Origin: Sipunculus nudus
Taxonomy: Eukaryota > Annelida > Sipuncula > Golfingiida > Sipunculidae
Length of the DNA: 64,000 nucleotides
Direction of reading: 5' to 3'
Assembly: GCA_026874595.1 (NCBI GenBank)
Contig: CM049310.1
Location: 90,217,556-90,281,555, forward strand
Part shown: positions 33,758-46,154 of the stretch, piece by piece
How positions within the stretch are numbered: position 1 is the first letter of the stretch
Layout: the number at the start of each line of letters is the position of its first letter
Notes under the pieces: generated by a model
Told to the model about the DNA's origin: nothing
The model's input: the letters and a program-made list of their open reading frames with translations, nothing else
Databases searched by the model: none
Program-made: the position numbers and the translations under genes

Positions 33758-35995
33758 CACCGATTTAAACAAGAATCCCTGCATAATTATTTTAGAGCTA
33801 TCAATGTAGGCTCGCTATTGACAATATGACACTCATATGTGAGTTCGCAAATTTGATGACATTGATTAGGAACTGTGAAATGGTATTCACAATATTAATA
33901 ATTAAAGCAATATTTATAAAGTTGATAATAACTTTGAAAAAAAAATTCCGTCGCTGTGCTAATATAACGATGCTATTTTGGAAAACTAAGATAATAATAT
34001 GATACTATAAATCATAGGTTAAAACATTTTATTTTAATACTACAATCAATACCGCTTTTAAAATATGAGAATAAAATGATTAAGAGTATAATCTAGTCAT
34101 ATTATTGTTAAAACATTAGAACATTGGTGGACACAAATACAGGGTCCGAGTCATGCCGACACAAGGAATAAGAGTTGATATCAGACAAGTAAACTGCTTG
34201 TGACAGCGGGACACGTGTCGCTTTAACCGGAAATGACGAGCGGCTGGCATATCAGTGCTGCCGCCCTGGTGGACATAACGGAACTAGGAGATCTAATTAT
34301 AAAAAAAGGACCAATCAACGATGTAATCGATTTACTGATCTGACCACAGTGCAGACACTAACTAAAATTCAGTAATTCTATAATTCGGCGGCTTTATAGA
34401 TGCAGGGACCTAAAAGAAAGCTTCATTTTATCATATTTACGACATGTTAAAGGAATGGAATGAATCCGCGATTTTTGTAAATATCACTTCAATAGGTTAT
34501 AGAAGGATCGTTCGAGACCCTGTCATTTACAAATTAGTATGTCACGTTGTAGTACAAAGGAACAGGGTGATTTTATGATCTTTACTTTATTTGCATTAAA
34601 ATCCAGTAAATGACCCCAGTATAGTTGGCACTTCGAGAGAACACCATCATTTGAGGCAGACGTGACAGATGGTTTAATTTTCCACCTCGTTATCCACTTT
34701 GCAGACACTATACTAGACTGGCTAAGTCGATGCTAAGTAGTCCTCCCACTAAAAAAGCAATCAAACTTGCCCTAGCTGTGTTGCAACTAAGAAGAGATAC
34801 CGCCACCTCGTGGCAAATTGTATCACTAAAGTGCGGGTCTCTGTCCACCTGTTTTATCGTCTGGTGGGGCCACTGATTATTGACGGTCAGCGCCACATAT
34901 CATCGTCTCGCTGAACTACCGTCTTTTCCTGTGACGTGACCAGTCCCAGGTGGTCTTTCCAAAAATGTATTCAAAACCACATGGTTCCGTTAATCATCAC
35001 CCATTGAAGGCTTCCAGTTGGCTACTAATATTCTCAATATAAGTCCGTCGAATATATTGAGTTTATAAGTCTTAAAAAAATAACCCTCAGCCTAACTTTT
35101 AACAGTAGGTACAAACAGTACCGCAAGTCCGCTTGGCACAACTTGCGGTAAAAGCCTTTAAGGTGTGTCACAGGTTGCATGCTTAATCCCATATTTTTTT
35201 AACGAATTTTTTATTTGATTCAGTGTTCTTACCTTGTTTGAACCTTCCCCGGGCCAGTAGAGTCCTGTTACCATAAATTCCTGCAAAGTTTTAAAGATTT
35301 CTCTGAGTGCAGTGGACCATGTGAGACCCAGCCTTTCAATACGTTGTGTATTTATTGGGTTCATAGTTGTTTTTTTTTTCTTAGCAAGAAGTCACTTTTA
35401 TGCTCCACTAATCACAACACTCGAAGTGAGGATAATAATTTGTATATGCAAGCCGTAGTTGGTCTATGAACCTGAACTGAAACGTTCATCTGTGAGTTGA
35501 ACCCACTTAGAGTGGAGAAATCCAGGAAAACCAGCCACCACCACTGCTTATCTCTGATGCAATATTGGTGAGCTTATTACAGTTTTCCTTATTGTATTAT
35601 AAAGAAACTGTATTGTATCCTCGGTAAAGAACTTAACTGGCAATAATATTTCATAATTATCATTATGTCATTAATTTGTGGCATTCCCTAATGTATTTAA
35701 TAAGAACAAATCCTCTTTCCACATTATTGTACATCATGTTCTTTGTGTTTTTTTTCAATTGGGATTACGACTTTTCTTCATAAGATCTTTTCTAATCTTA
35801 ATTATACTTTCATCCTCATTCAATTGACAGTGACACCAACAGGCGTGGACCTATCCTTTAAAAATAAAAAAAAAAGATTTTCATGAATAATGCGCAATTA
35901 TATAAACGGATCAATAACTTATACTGAATTGTTTTTGTAACTTTCGTATGTAGGTTAACATTTTTGAAATAAAGGCATTGCCACGCGATAAAAAA
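33758..35995 (+). repeat. Intergenic duplicated block, copy 1
   Basis: Matches 40811-42870 in the same orientation: both start acaccgatttaaacaagaat, and share blocks near 34021/41081, 35010/41910, 35290/42150, 35410/42300 and 35800/42700. About 1 kb in the middle differs (34130-34970 against 41215-41870). Scattered open stretches on the minus strand are not recognisable proteins. A 9-base hairpin (taccgcaag/cttgcggta) lies at 35119-35151. It may be an unclassified interspersed element. Confidence 0.75.
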
Positions 35996-37998
35996 GTTAC
36001 CCCTGTCTGATGCCCATTGGTAAGGCTAACCTTACTAAGTGACGGACCGGGTTTAACCTGATAAAGTCAATATGGTGTGTCTTTTTAAGGCGTGTGGATT
36101 GTATGGGCACTCAGGCACACAAGATAACACAGGGCAGAGCTAAACAACGAGGAGTTATATTAAAATAAGACAAAGGTTCAAATTCAAAACCACCTACCAG
36201 ATAGGTTCCTAGCCTGTTATGCTTCACCCCATATTAAATACACTGTTTGCACACTAAAAAACTCTTGTAAAGACAGGGTACGCTATATACAGTCTCTATA
36301 GCTCTGGGCATCCTAAACTGGCAATACTAGACATCAACAGGTGGTACTTGACCCCGACCAGCAGCACCTCTCTGGACACCTGCTGGCAGCAGCTTTCTGT
36401 ATACCTATTCTCAATTTCTTGTGTATACATCTAGGCCATAACTTCAGGTTTCATTTGAACCCAGTGAAGAAGACCTATCTTCAACAGGTGCTCTGCAGCT
36501 GATAAATAATAAAGAAATAAACAGTGGAGAAAACTAAATCCTTTCTAAATGTATTATGACAATAATTTGACAGTGTTCCTCGCTTAAATTTAAAACATCC
36601 ATATCCCATAACCGATTAAACTTTATCTTATCAGATAAAGGCAATGTATGGTCTCCGCCCTCCTGCTATTCATTAAATACATTGGTTTGCTCACTTGGTT
36701 TCAATAATAAAATGTAAACCATATTTTTTATAATATATTACTTTATTTCATTTACTTATGTTGTATTTTATGATAAGAAAATGATAACATATCACTACTG
36801 TGACCTCACATCGCTGGTTTCAAAAATGTGTGGAATACGCAAAAAGGTATGGGATCTCCACTGATTAAGTGGTAGAGAAGCCCAACGGACATTGAAAGGT
36901 GATGGGTTTGATTCCGAACCGGAGCGAACAGCTTATTCTGTGTATTAATGATTTATCTTAATTTTAACTTAATTAAAGGAGATTATATACTACATCTTAA
37001 GCGAAATTATGCCTAACAAAGGTAAATATTGGTATTCAATTTTTAGGACATAGTATTTGCAACTGAAGGTATAATATATACTAATACAAGTTTAAATGGC
37101 AATGTTTAAACTGTGTTAGTCCTATTCATTAATTATATTGATATCTAAAGATTATTAGGGGGAAACTATCAGGAGAAAACCCTTTCCAAGGATATTACTA
37201 CACTGTAATTATGCATACGTAATTGTTTATTAAAACAGCAAGTAGGCAATGTTATACAGATAAAGCTTATTATCAGCTTCTTTGTGTAAGAGATAAGTTG
37301 CAGTATTAGGCAGTACTCTTTTGATGTATAATTAGTTCAATTGTTCATCCAATGGAGGCGATTCAATGTCTGGATATAACTTGGGATGAAACCAGTATAG
37401 CCATGCTCATAGTGCTCGCTTCGCTTCTTTAAGGAAGTGTAAACTTATAACCTCCACCAAAAGCAGATGTAGGATGTATGTCTAGGTAAAGCGAACGTAT
37501 TACAAATCTCATAATATATTCATATAACACACGTACCTAAAAAATAATTATAAATATGTAATTTTGGCATAAAGAGAACTCAATATCTGGAAGACAAAAA
37601 TTTTTCACAATAAATCATAAGGTTGTGCGATTTGTTTAAAAGCGTTTTGCACATGTGAGCACATGCTTTCTGAGAGAGTTCAAATACCACAGGGTTTTCT
37701 CTGTCGTATTGTACGTAGACGTACACAAAAAAAATATCTGGTAATAAAATTATTCGATAAATGTTATGGTTTGGTTGTAACTGTTGTGAATTCTTACAGT
37801 TTATGCATCGGTCGAAGGAACGTACTATCACTATTACGACATTTTATAAAGAGCTGATAAAGAGATAATTGAAATTTGGATAAAAACAATGCTGAAGTGC
37901 TTGAATTATACAAATGAGACAACCATCCACTGTATTTGGTCATTTTCTCTGATTAACAAAGAATTTCATGTAAACCCCCTTATTTGAAGCATTGACAG
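35996..37998. other. Non-coding stretch
   Basis: No gene recognised. It contains a tRNA-like SINE head near 36850-36925. Confidence 0.45.
36850..36925 (+). mobile_element. tRNA-like SINE head fragment
   Basis: A-box-like gattaagtggtagagaagcc and, about 35 bases on, B-box-like gatgggtttgattccgaac. The spacing fits a tRNA promoter, but the flanks do not pair as an acceptor stem. Most likely a truncated SINE. Confidence 0.5.
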
Positions 37999-38315
37999 GT
38001 GCACCAGCAAAAAAAATATGACAGACACAAGTCACGTGATAGCTTTGTACCTAATGGTGGGACCATCTGGCCTAATTGTTCATTACTTATAAAGGATGAT
38101 AATTTGATTCTTAAGTTCAACAAAAAGGCAACTGTAGAAATAAGTATTTCGTTGTTCGAACAACTACCTAGCACAGGCACACAAATGATAAGGAATAATT
38201 CAATGGAACTCACTAGGGTTATGTCGAATAAATATAGTTTCGTAAAGATTCTTAATGCTCGACAAAAAGACAATGGAGTCAACTCGTGTACTCCAGGGTG
38301 GTCTGACGGTGTAAC
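37999..38315 (+). other. Unrecognised open stretch with splice-like borders
   Basis: A 106-codon open frame between an AG (attgacag) and a GTAAGC, richer in GC than its surroundings. The predicted peptide has SFVPNGGTIWPNCSLLIKDD and ends NSCTPGWSDG. I do not recognise it. The opposite strand is also open over the same span, which weakens the case for coding. No partner exon was found nearby. Confidence 0.25.
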
Positions 38316-38645
38316 GTAAGCTCCAAATGAAGACATTTAAAGCGTTCCTGTTTTAGGTGTGTAAATAGTTATTTACATTTGATAAAATATCCTACCTGTT
38401 CTATATGTCATGTTAAACGATGATATGTCAGAATTTATGTCTTAGGTTACAGAGAACATGGATGTATTGTACTTGTAAAAAGATTTTAGGCTATTTAATA
38501 AGTTTTGTTAAATACATTTTTATACCTCTGTTTATATTTTTGATGAATGCTTACTTATCTATGTATATGCACATTTAATAAAAAAAATTACTTTGGACTA
38601 CGTGACAGGGCAGTACCACTCGCTTCCTCGATTTTTTTTATTCTG

Positions 38646-38902
38646 GTTGAAACTAGGCCCAGCGGCTAATGCACTTGTGGGCCCAAGGTGGCTGATCGTC
38701 AAAATAACTGGGTCATACCACCGAGAATTCCTCAAAAGGCAACTGATTTGCGAGTGAAACGCGATCACTGGCACGGCACTCCCATAAAGAGTGCAGAGCT
38801 CTCAACGTGAAAAATCTCACCACTTCGTCGGGGATTCAAACTCGCGAACTCCTGACTTAAAGTCTTGGGCTGTACCCCTGAGCCACAGACGCCGGTTTAC
38901 TT
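38646..38902 (-). mobile_element. tRNA-derived SINE, same core as intron 8 SINE
   Basis: Minus strand, head at 38902. It has an A box tggctcaggggt and B box gagtttgaatcccc, then a body with gtttcactcgcaaatcagtt and ctcggtggtatgac. That body matches the core of the intron 8 SINEs at 15205 and 62300, defining one family. Confidence 0.78.
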
Positions 38903-38989
38903 TATAATTCTATCCCTTCCCATGGCGAACAAAATAAGTCTGTGTATAAATAGCCAACTTTGTTTTCGCTGGTTTGTCCTTTATATAGT

Positions 38990-40566
38990 ATACTACAATT
39001 AGCAGCTATTAAATGTGGCTGACATCTGACCCATGTCGTTGACTGTAATACGTCAATTAGCAGCTGTTAAATGTGGCTGACATCAGACCCAGGTCGTTGA
39101 CTGTAATACGTCAATTAGCAGCTGTAAAATGTGGCTGACATCTGACGGATGTCGTTGACTGTAATACGTCAATTAGCAGCTGTTAAATGAGGCTGACATC
39201 TGACCCATGTCGTTGACTGTAATACGTCAATAAGCAGCTGCAAAATATGGCTGACATCCGACCCATCTCGTTGACTGTAATACGTCAATAAGCAGCTGTA
39301 AAATGTGGCTGACATCTGACCCATGTCGTTGACTGTAATACGTCAATTAGCAGCTGTTAAATGTGGCTGACATCTGACCCATGTCGTTGACTGTAATACG
39401 TCAATTAGCAGCTGTTAAATGTGGCTGACATCTGACCCATGTCGTTGACTGTAATACGTCAATTAGCAGCTGTTAAATGTGGCTGACATCTGACCCATGT
39501 CGTTTACTGTAATACGTCAATTAGCAGCTGTTAAATGTGGCTGACATCTGACCCATGTCGTTGACTGTAATACGTCAATTAGCAGCTGTTAAATGTGGCT
39601 GACATCTGACCCATGTCGTTCACTGTAATACGTCAATTAGCAGCTGTTAAATGAGGCTGACATCTGACCCATGTCGTTGACTGTAATACGTCAATAAGCA
39701 GCTGTAAAATATGGCTGACATCCGACCCATGTCGTTTACTGTAATACGTCAATAAGCAGGTGTAAAATGTGGCTGACATCTGACCCATGTCGTTGACTGT
39801 AAAACGTCAATTAGCAGCTGTTAAATGTGGTTGACATCTGACCCATGTCGTTGACTGTAATACGTCAATTAGCAGCTGTAAAATGTGGCTGACATCTGAC
39901 CCATGTCGTTGACTGTAATACGTCAATTAGCAGCTGTAAAATGTGGCTGACATCTGACCCATGTCGTTCACTGTAATACGTCAATTAGCAGCTGTTAAAT
40001 GAGGCTGACATCTGACCCATGTCGTTGACTGTAATACGTCAATAAGCAGCTGTAAAATATGGCTGACATCCGACCAATGTCGTTTACTGTAATACGTCAA
40101 TAAGCAGCTGTAAAACGTGGCTGACATCTGACCCATGTCGTTGACTGTAAAACGTCAATTAGCAGCTGTTAAATGTGGTTGACATCTGACCCATGTCGTT
40201 GACTGTAATACGTCAATTAGCAGCTGTAAAATGTGGCTGACATCTGACCCATGTCGTTGACTGTAATACGTCAATTAGCAGCTGTTAAATGTGGCTGACA
40301 CCTGACCCATGTCGTTGACTGTAATACGTCAGTTAGCAGCTGTTAAATGTGGCTGACATCTGATTCATGTCGTTGACTGTAATACGTCAAACAGCAGCTG
40401 TAAAATGTGGCTGTCATCTGACCCATGTCGTTGACTGTAATACGTCAATTAGCAGCTGTTAAATGTGGCTGACATCTGACCCATGTCGACGACTGTAATA
40501 CGTCAATTAGCAGCTGTAAAATGTGGCTGACATCTGACCCATGTCGTTGACTGTAATACGTCAATT
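38990..40566 (+). repeat. 58-base satellite, about 27 copies
   Basis: A nearly homogeneous head-to-tail array; units start gtcaattagcagctgttaaa and end cgttgactgtaatac. Most units differ at one to three positions, so it is young. Variant units (taaatgaggc, then aataagcagctg with ccgacc) recur exactly 348 bases apart (39693 and 40041), which shows a six-unit higher-order repeat. Units are contiguous without unique spacers, so it is not a CRISPR array. Confidence 0.96.
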
Positions 40567-40713
40567 TGAAATGCTTTTCTCCATAGATAATCTCAAATGC
40601 ACACACAGAGCTGACTACATGCACAGTTTAATATAAGGTAGTCAGAAGTATGTACACATCTTTGAAGAGAAATATTGCCAAACATTTTACACCAAGCTCA
40701 GGACATCTATGTG

Positions 40714-40714
<1 letters not shown>

Positions 40715-40797
<83 letters not shown>
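40715..40797. repeat. (TA)n microsatellite
   Basis: TA run of about 83 bases, the longest in the window, between the 58-base satellite and the second copy of the intergenic block. Confidence 0.96.
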
Positions 40798-40800
<3 letters not shown>

Positions 40801-40810
40801 AATATACATA

Positions 40811-41248
40811 AACACCGATTTAAACAAGAATCCCTGCATAATTATCTTAGAGCCATCAATGTAGTCTTGTCACTGAAAATATGACACTCAATTTTTAGTT
40901 CTCAAATAGGATGACGTTAATAATTAACTGTAAAAATCATATTCACAATATAAATAATTAAATCAATATTTATAAAGTTTATAATAACCTTGAATTTAAA
41001 CTCAGTCACTGTGCTAGCATAATGGTGTTATTAAAGTCAATTAAGAGAATTGAATTTATTGACACTACTAATAACATAAGTTAAAAGATATTATTTTAAT
41101 AATACAATCAATACACTATTAATATATGGGTAATAAAAGATTAAGAATATAATCCAATCATTACTTGTTATATTATTAACAATAACATTTATAGTAATTA
41201 TGAATTAATTAGTGAATGCAGTGATGGCCAGGATAAAAGTAAGAATTA

Positions 41249-41290
<42 letters not shown>

Positions 41291-42870
41291 CATTATTATT
41301 ATTGGTAGTAGAAATAGTAGTAGCAATAATAAATTTTAAAATCAGCTCGTAAAGAAGATTGGATATTTATTTAATCTTTTATATTTGGCGAGACCAGACC
41401 GACGAGATTTATAATAAGCTCAAAATACGCAAGATTATGAACTAAGAACAGGGAAAAAAGATTTAAATTTTTTTTTTTTTCTGGCGATTTTAATATTCAT
41501 TTTATACTATCAGTGCAAAAAAAAGCCAAATAAATCTCTCCGAAATTTCTCGAGCTCTTTGTGAGTTGTCCGACTTTTGACGTACATATTAGTTCATACA
41601 TACATATCATTCATATTAGTTTTGTGAATGGTACCGATCCTATAGTATTACCAGCAGATATTCCACTGCAGTTTTAACAGATTTGTCATCCATGGGTCTT
41701 TTTCTATTCATATATACCTTATATACGTCTAACTGCCTCGTTAAATTTTCTTTGCAACAAACTAAGTCGCCTTTCGCCGGTTGTAAGTCAAAAACATATG
41801 GTGAAGGAATGACATGAGCATTATATTGACAGGCGACGCTGGCCACTGTGTCAGCTGCCACAGCCTTCCCGTTCGACAACCCTCAACATGGTTCCTCCCG
41901 TCATCACCAATTGTTGGCTTCGAGTTGGCTACTAATATTCTTAATGTTGTTAGGCCGTCGAAAATGTTGCGTCCAGTAAGACTTATAACCCTCAGCCTCA
42001 GTGGTAGCAGTAGGTACAAACAGTACCGGTAGTTCGTCTGGCACAACTGGCGGTACAACCCTTTTCCATGCTTAACCCACATTTCTTCATGCATTTTTCA
42101 TTTGATTCATTTTTCTTACCCTGTCCTGTACTTTCCCAGGGCAAGTAGACTTCTGAAAACATAAATCCCTACTCGGTTTAAAGTTCTCTCTGAGTGCAGT
42201 GGACCATGTAAGACCAAGATTTTCAATGCCTTGTGTATATGTGGGTTCATAGTTGTTTATTTTTTTCTGAGCAAGAAGTAACTGTTATGCTCCAGCAATC
42301 AGACCACTCGAAGTGAGGCTTTTTTGTATATCTTGGTGCATAAGGATTTATGTGTAAAGGCCGGAGTTGGTCTCTGAACCTAGAATTAAAAGGTTAAGAT
42401 GTGAGTTGAACACATTTGGTGTGGCGGAATCCCAGACAACCGGCTGCCACCACTACCTAACACTAATGAAATATTGGTGAGCATGTTACATTTTTCCTTA
42501 TTGCATTGTAAAGACACTGTATTGTAGTAGAGAACTTAATTGGTAAAAATATTTCATTGTAATCATTATGTCATTTACTTTTGACATACCTTATGAATTT
42601 ATTTTGTCTTAAAACAAATCCTCACTGGACATAATTGTACTTCATGTTCTCTTGTGGGATTTTGAATTGAGGTTATGACTTTCTCTCATAAGATCATTCT
42701 TATCTTAAAGATACTTTCATTCTAATTCAATTGACAGTGGCACCAACATGTCATGGATTTATCCTTAAAAATGAAATATAATGGATAATGCGCAATCTTA
42801 TAAACTGAAAATAATTCATACTTAATTCTTGTTGTAACTTTCATATATTGGTTAACATTCAGTTGTTATA
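40811..42870 (+). repeat. Intergenic duplicated block, copy 2
   Basis: Counterpart of 33758-35995. It contains an (ATT)n run at 41249-41303 that copy 1 lacks. Minus-strand frames at 41640-42094 overlap each other and have no family resemblance I can see. Confidence 0.75.
41249..41303. repeat. (ATT)n microsatellite
   Basis: ATT trinucleotide run with one C interruption. Confidence 0.95.
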
Positions 42871-43674
42871 TAACCCATACAAAAGCTAAATTAGTAACCT
42901 GCACTAATTGCTTTAATTCATTTTACCTCGAAGTCGTGAAGCCTGGATTCCTAAATATTTTCTGCTGTATCTTAATCCGGTATTCCAAAAACTTATCATC
43001 AACATATCCATTACTGGTATCACAAAGTAAATAACAGCACCTGAGTCATATACAATTTTTGGTAGCGATTCTGGCGATATTTTATTGACATTTTCATGAA
43101 TTAAGTATATTATGTACATGCAGACCCCCGTAGCTTGTGTTACCTCTATAACTGCGGTGGAATTGGCATGGATGACCGTCAATTATCTCAAAACATAGAC
43201 ATCACATCACCATTCGTATTAGGGACATTGTTAATAAAATATTTGAGTTATGATACATGGTTGATGTTCCAAGTACGGTGTGTATCTATTGAGCGGTTTA
43301 CCTTGTTTAAGCCAGGAGAGACTGGCCAAGGCTACTAAGGGTAAAGGGGGACCATTTTGAAACCCCAAACGTGACACCTAGCCAACGAGTACGAAGCCTT
43401 GAAGGAGTACATGATCCTTGTCATTCAGATGAAACTTCAATGGTGCTAAATATGAAAACTATATTATTTCAGCTGAATTTTTATGAATACGTAATCTATA
43501 GATCGAAGCGGCGGTTGTAGTACTCTTCATCAGAAACTATATGAACTAGGCATCCAGTCAGGAATTTGAGTTAACTCACCATGACGACACAGATTAGGTC
43601 AAACACACCTCACTATGATATAAGTTTGTCACTTCACTCAGGTAACACAGTAATGGCACACGTGATGGCATCGT

Positions 43675-43722
<48 letters not shown>

Positions 43723-44399
43723 GATCTTTTTTTATAAACGAGGACTTGACCCCCACAAGTCTCGCAATGTTTTGATCTGCTTTGAATATGAAAAAAAGAT
43801 GAACTGTATTAGTGACTGCTAGACGAACGTTGGTATTTTGTTGTGCGAGAACGATAGACCTAAGTCCACAGGTCCTCCACTCAGCGGTCTTTTACCACTT
43901 AAATGGAACAAGTGAAAAACGACCCTCTAAGACTGTTCTCTCATGTCATCAGTCCCCAGTTGACGTCTACACCAAAAAATGCGTAGGAAGATACATGATA
44001 TGATTCGGGTATGGTTTAAAAAAACTAATCACTATATCATGTTTTATAAATACAGGAAAGAACATAACTTATTTTTAATTGTCATTCCTTCTCCTCTAAA
44101 AAAAGATGACCCAAATCAAATACCATAGCGAAGCATTTTTGGTAAATAAAATGATATTCGAAAATAAAGGGTCCTATTTTTCTAACTCTGTCAGTTTTCA
44201 GTAAGTTTTTTTTTGTATCAGATAGGTTTAAATAAGTACCACAAGATTTTATTAAAATCCTCGCGATATCTTGCAAAATATCTCGTTAAACGATATATTT
44301 CGAGATACCACTGGGTTATACCCTAGAGGCCAGTCTGCAAGAATCGTCTAGAAACGATATCTTATGCCCATTAATATCTCGATTTTTTCAGTTTTGGAT
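42871..44399. other. Non-coding stretch with a (TC)n run
   Basis: No gene recognised. (TC)n at 43677-43720. Short frames have no splice context or known motif. Confidence 0.5.
43677..43720. repeat. (TC)n microsatellite
   Basis: Uninterrupted TC run of 44 bases. Confidence 0.97.
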
Positions 44400-46100
44400 T
44401 ATAGGCGCTAGGGGGCGCTGCACTAATAACACCCCAACATATAATTTTTGGCCATATCTCAAATACTATCAACTTTACTACATAAACTGAAGCCCATGTT
44501 GTTCGTCTTAACTTTCTACATAAGACTATTATTCATTTGTTATCTAAGATGTGTCACTTTGTCAGTTTGTCTGTCTATTTGTCATTTGTCCTCAATTTTG
44601 CCTTCTTGCGTCTTACATAAAGCATTCTATAGACCACCGTTAAGCACTTATGGCATTGTCACTTACATATTTTATATATCGGAACGTATTCTTGAAGGCG
44701 TATGACAGTGTTTTATTTAAATAAGTCGACGTTCAAGGACATTGAAAAACCTCGAAATCAAAGATTCCGGCAAGCATGTTGGCCAGTCCCGTATGTTTGT
44801 CTGTTTGTCAGTGATCTACAGGCCTCTTTTTCAAAGCAATCGCTGTAAAAATTTTAGATTAAGTGTAAAATTTTGTTTTTATATTGTTTTTTGCCATGAT
44901 CGATCAATTGTCAAGGTCAGGGTCAACAAAAAACGTTTTCTTTTTCTTCATATCTTTGTTAAATATAATTTCAGGCACTCAATCTGTAGCTCATTATATT
45001 CGCGACAAGATGGCGACTAGCGCCTCTGCAAAATTGCTCCATTTTGCTCTTATCATGGGTACGCATTTCGGGAAAGAAAACATTTCAAAGCTAGTGATGT
45101 ATAATTTTTAGCAATAGGTAGTATTTGATTATATATTTATCATACAATTGCAAGCCTTCTAAAATCTTTCGGAATCTTTCGCAATTTCATTTAATATGAC
45201 TAAGGGGTCGCAATTATTTTTCAATGGCTTTGAAAGTGATATATTTTTTTTGTTTATTATACATATCTCAGAAGAATTTGTTCATTTTTTTGGAAATCGC
45301 CACCAGGGGCCTAGTGCATGAAACACTGTAACATATCATTTTGCAATAGATAAAAAAAATTAAACTTTTCACAATTGTTATTGTCGTATCAAAAACTATG
45401 ATCATTGGCTTATTCCGACGCACATGCAACCTTGTGCTACCGTTACCATGGTTACCTAGCTAATATCGGGGTTAATCTTGAAAATCTAAAACATGGAATT
45501 ATTTGCTTCTATCTCTGTTAATATGTGTGCTAGATAGGGCTAGTTTTTCGTGGTGTAACATTTCTTTCATTCTAAACATTCAGTTGCAAATCAGTTGCCA
45601 AATATTTTGTTAGTTTCTTATGCTATAAACCTATAGTTTTTACCATTTTACAAGTCTGACACTCAGTGATATTGAGTGATTATATTGTAAGTACCGTCAA
45701 TTCTCACATCGCTTCTCTTCATATAATGAAAGTACATACCATTTCCGTGACCATAAGTGGCGGTTGTTGGTGATAGTTAATGTCGCCAGGGGCATTGCAG
45801 TTGACAGCTGGAATATTGTTATTTGGGTGTGCGATAGTCCTTGATGCGGAAAAAATTGGGATCGATCCCCCCCCCCCTGTGTTTTTGATTGTAGCCTCTT
45901 TTCATGCTTTGTATTGACGCACTTTGAGGATTTCCCTGCATTGAGAGCTTGATGACCTGCTTTAAAGGGTACTCCCTTTAAACAAACATAGAGAAGGCTC
46001 CCCAATTGTCTCTGAAGTGAGTAATTGTGTTGCTGGTAATCACTATCACAACTATTATATTATCCATATCCGGTATGCAGTTGGGGTTAAAAATAAGAAT

Positions 46101-46154
<54 letters not shown>

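Noticed and set aside
38990-40566. Regular repeats that could look like a CRISPR array
   Set aside because: Units are contiguous 58-mers with no unique spacers, there is no cas gene, and the window is eukaryotic.
41640-42094. Overlapping frames on both strands within the second intergenic block
   Set aside because: The first block (33758-35995) does not preserve them, and no domain is recognisable.
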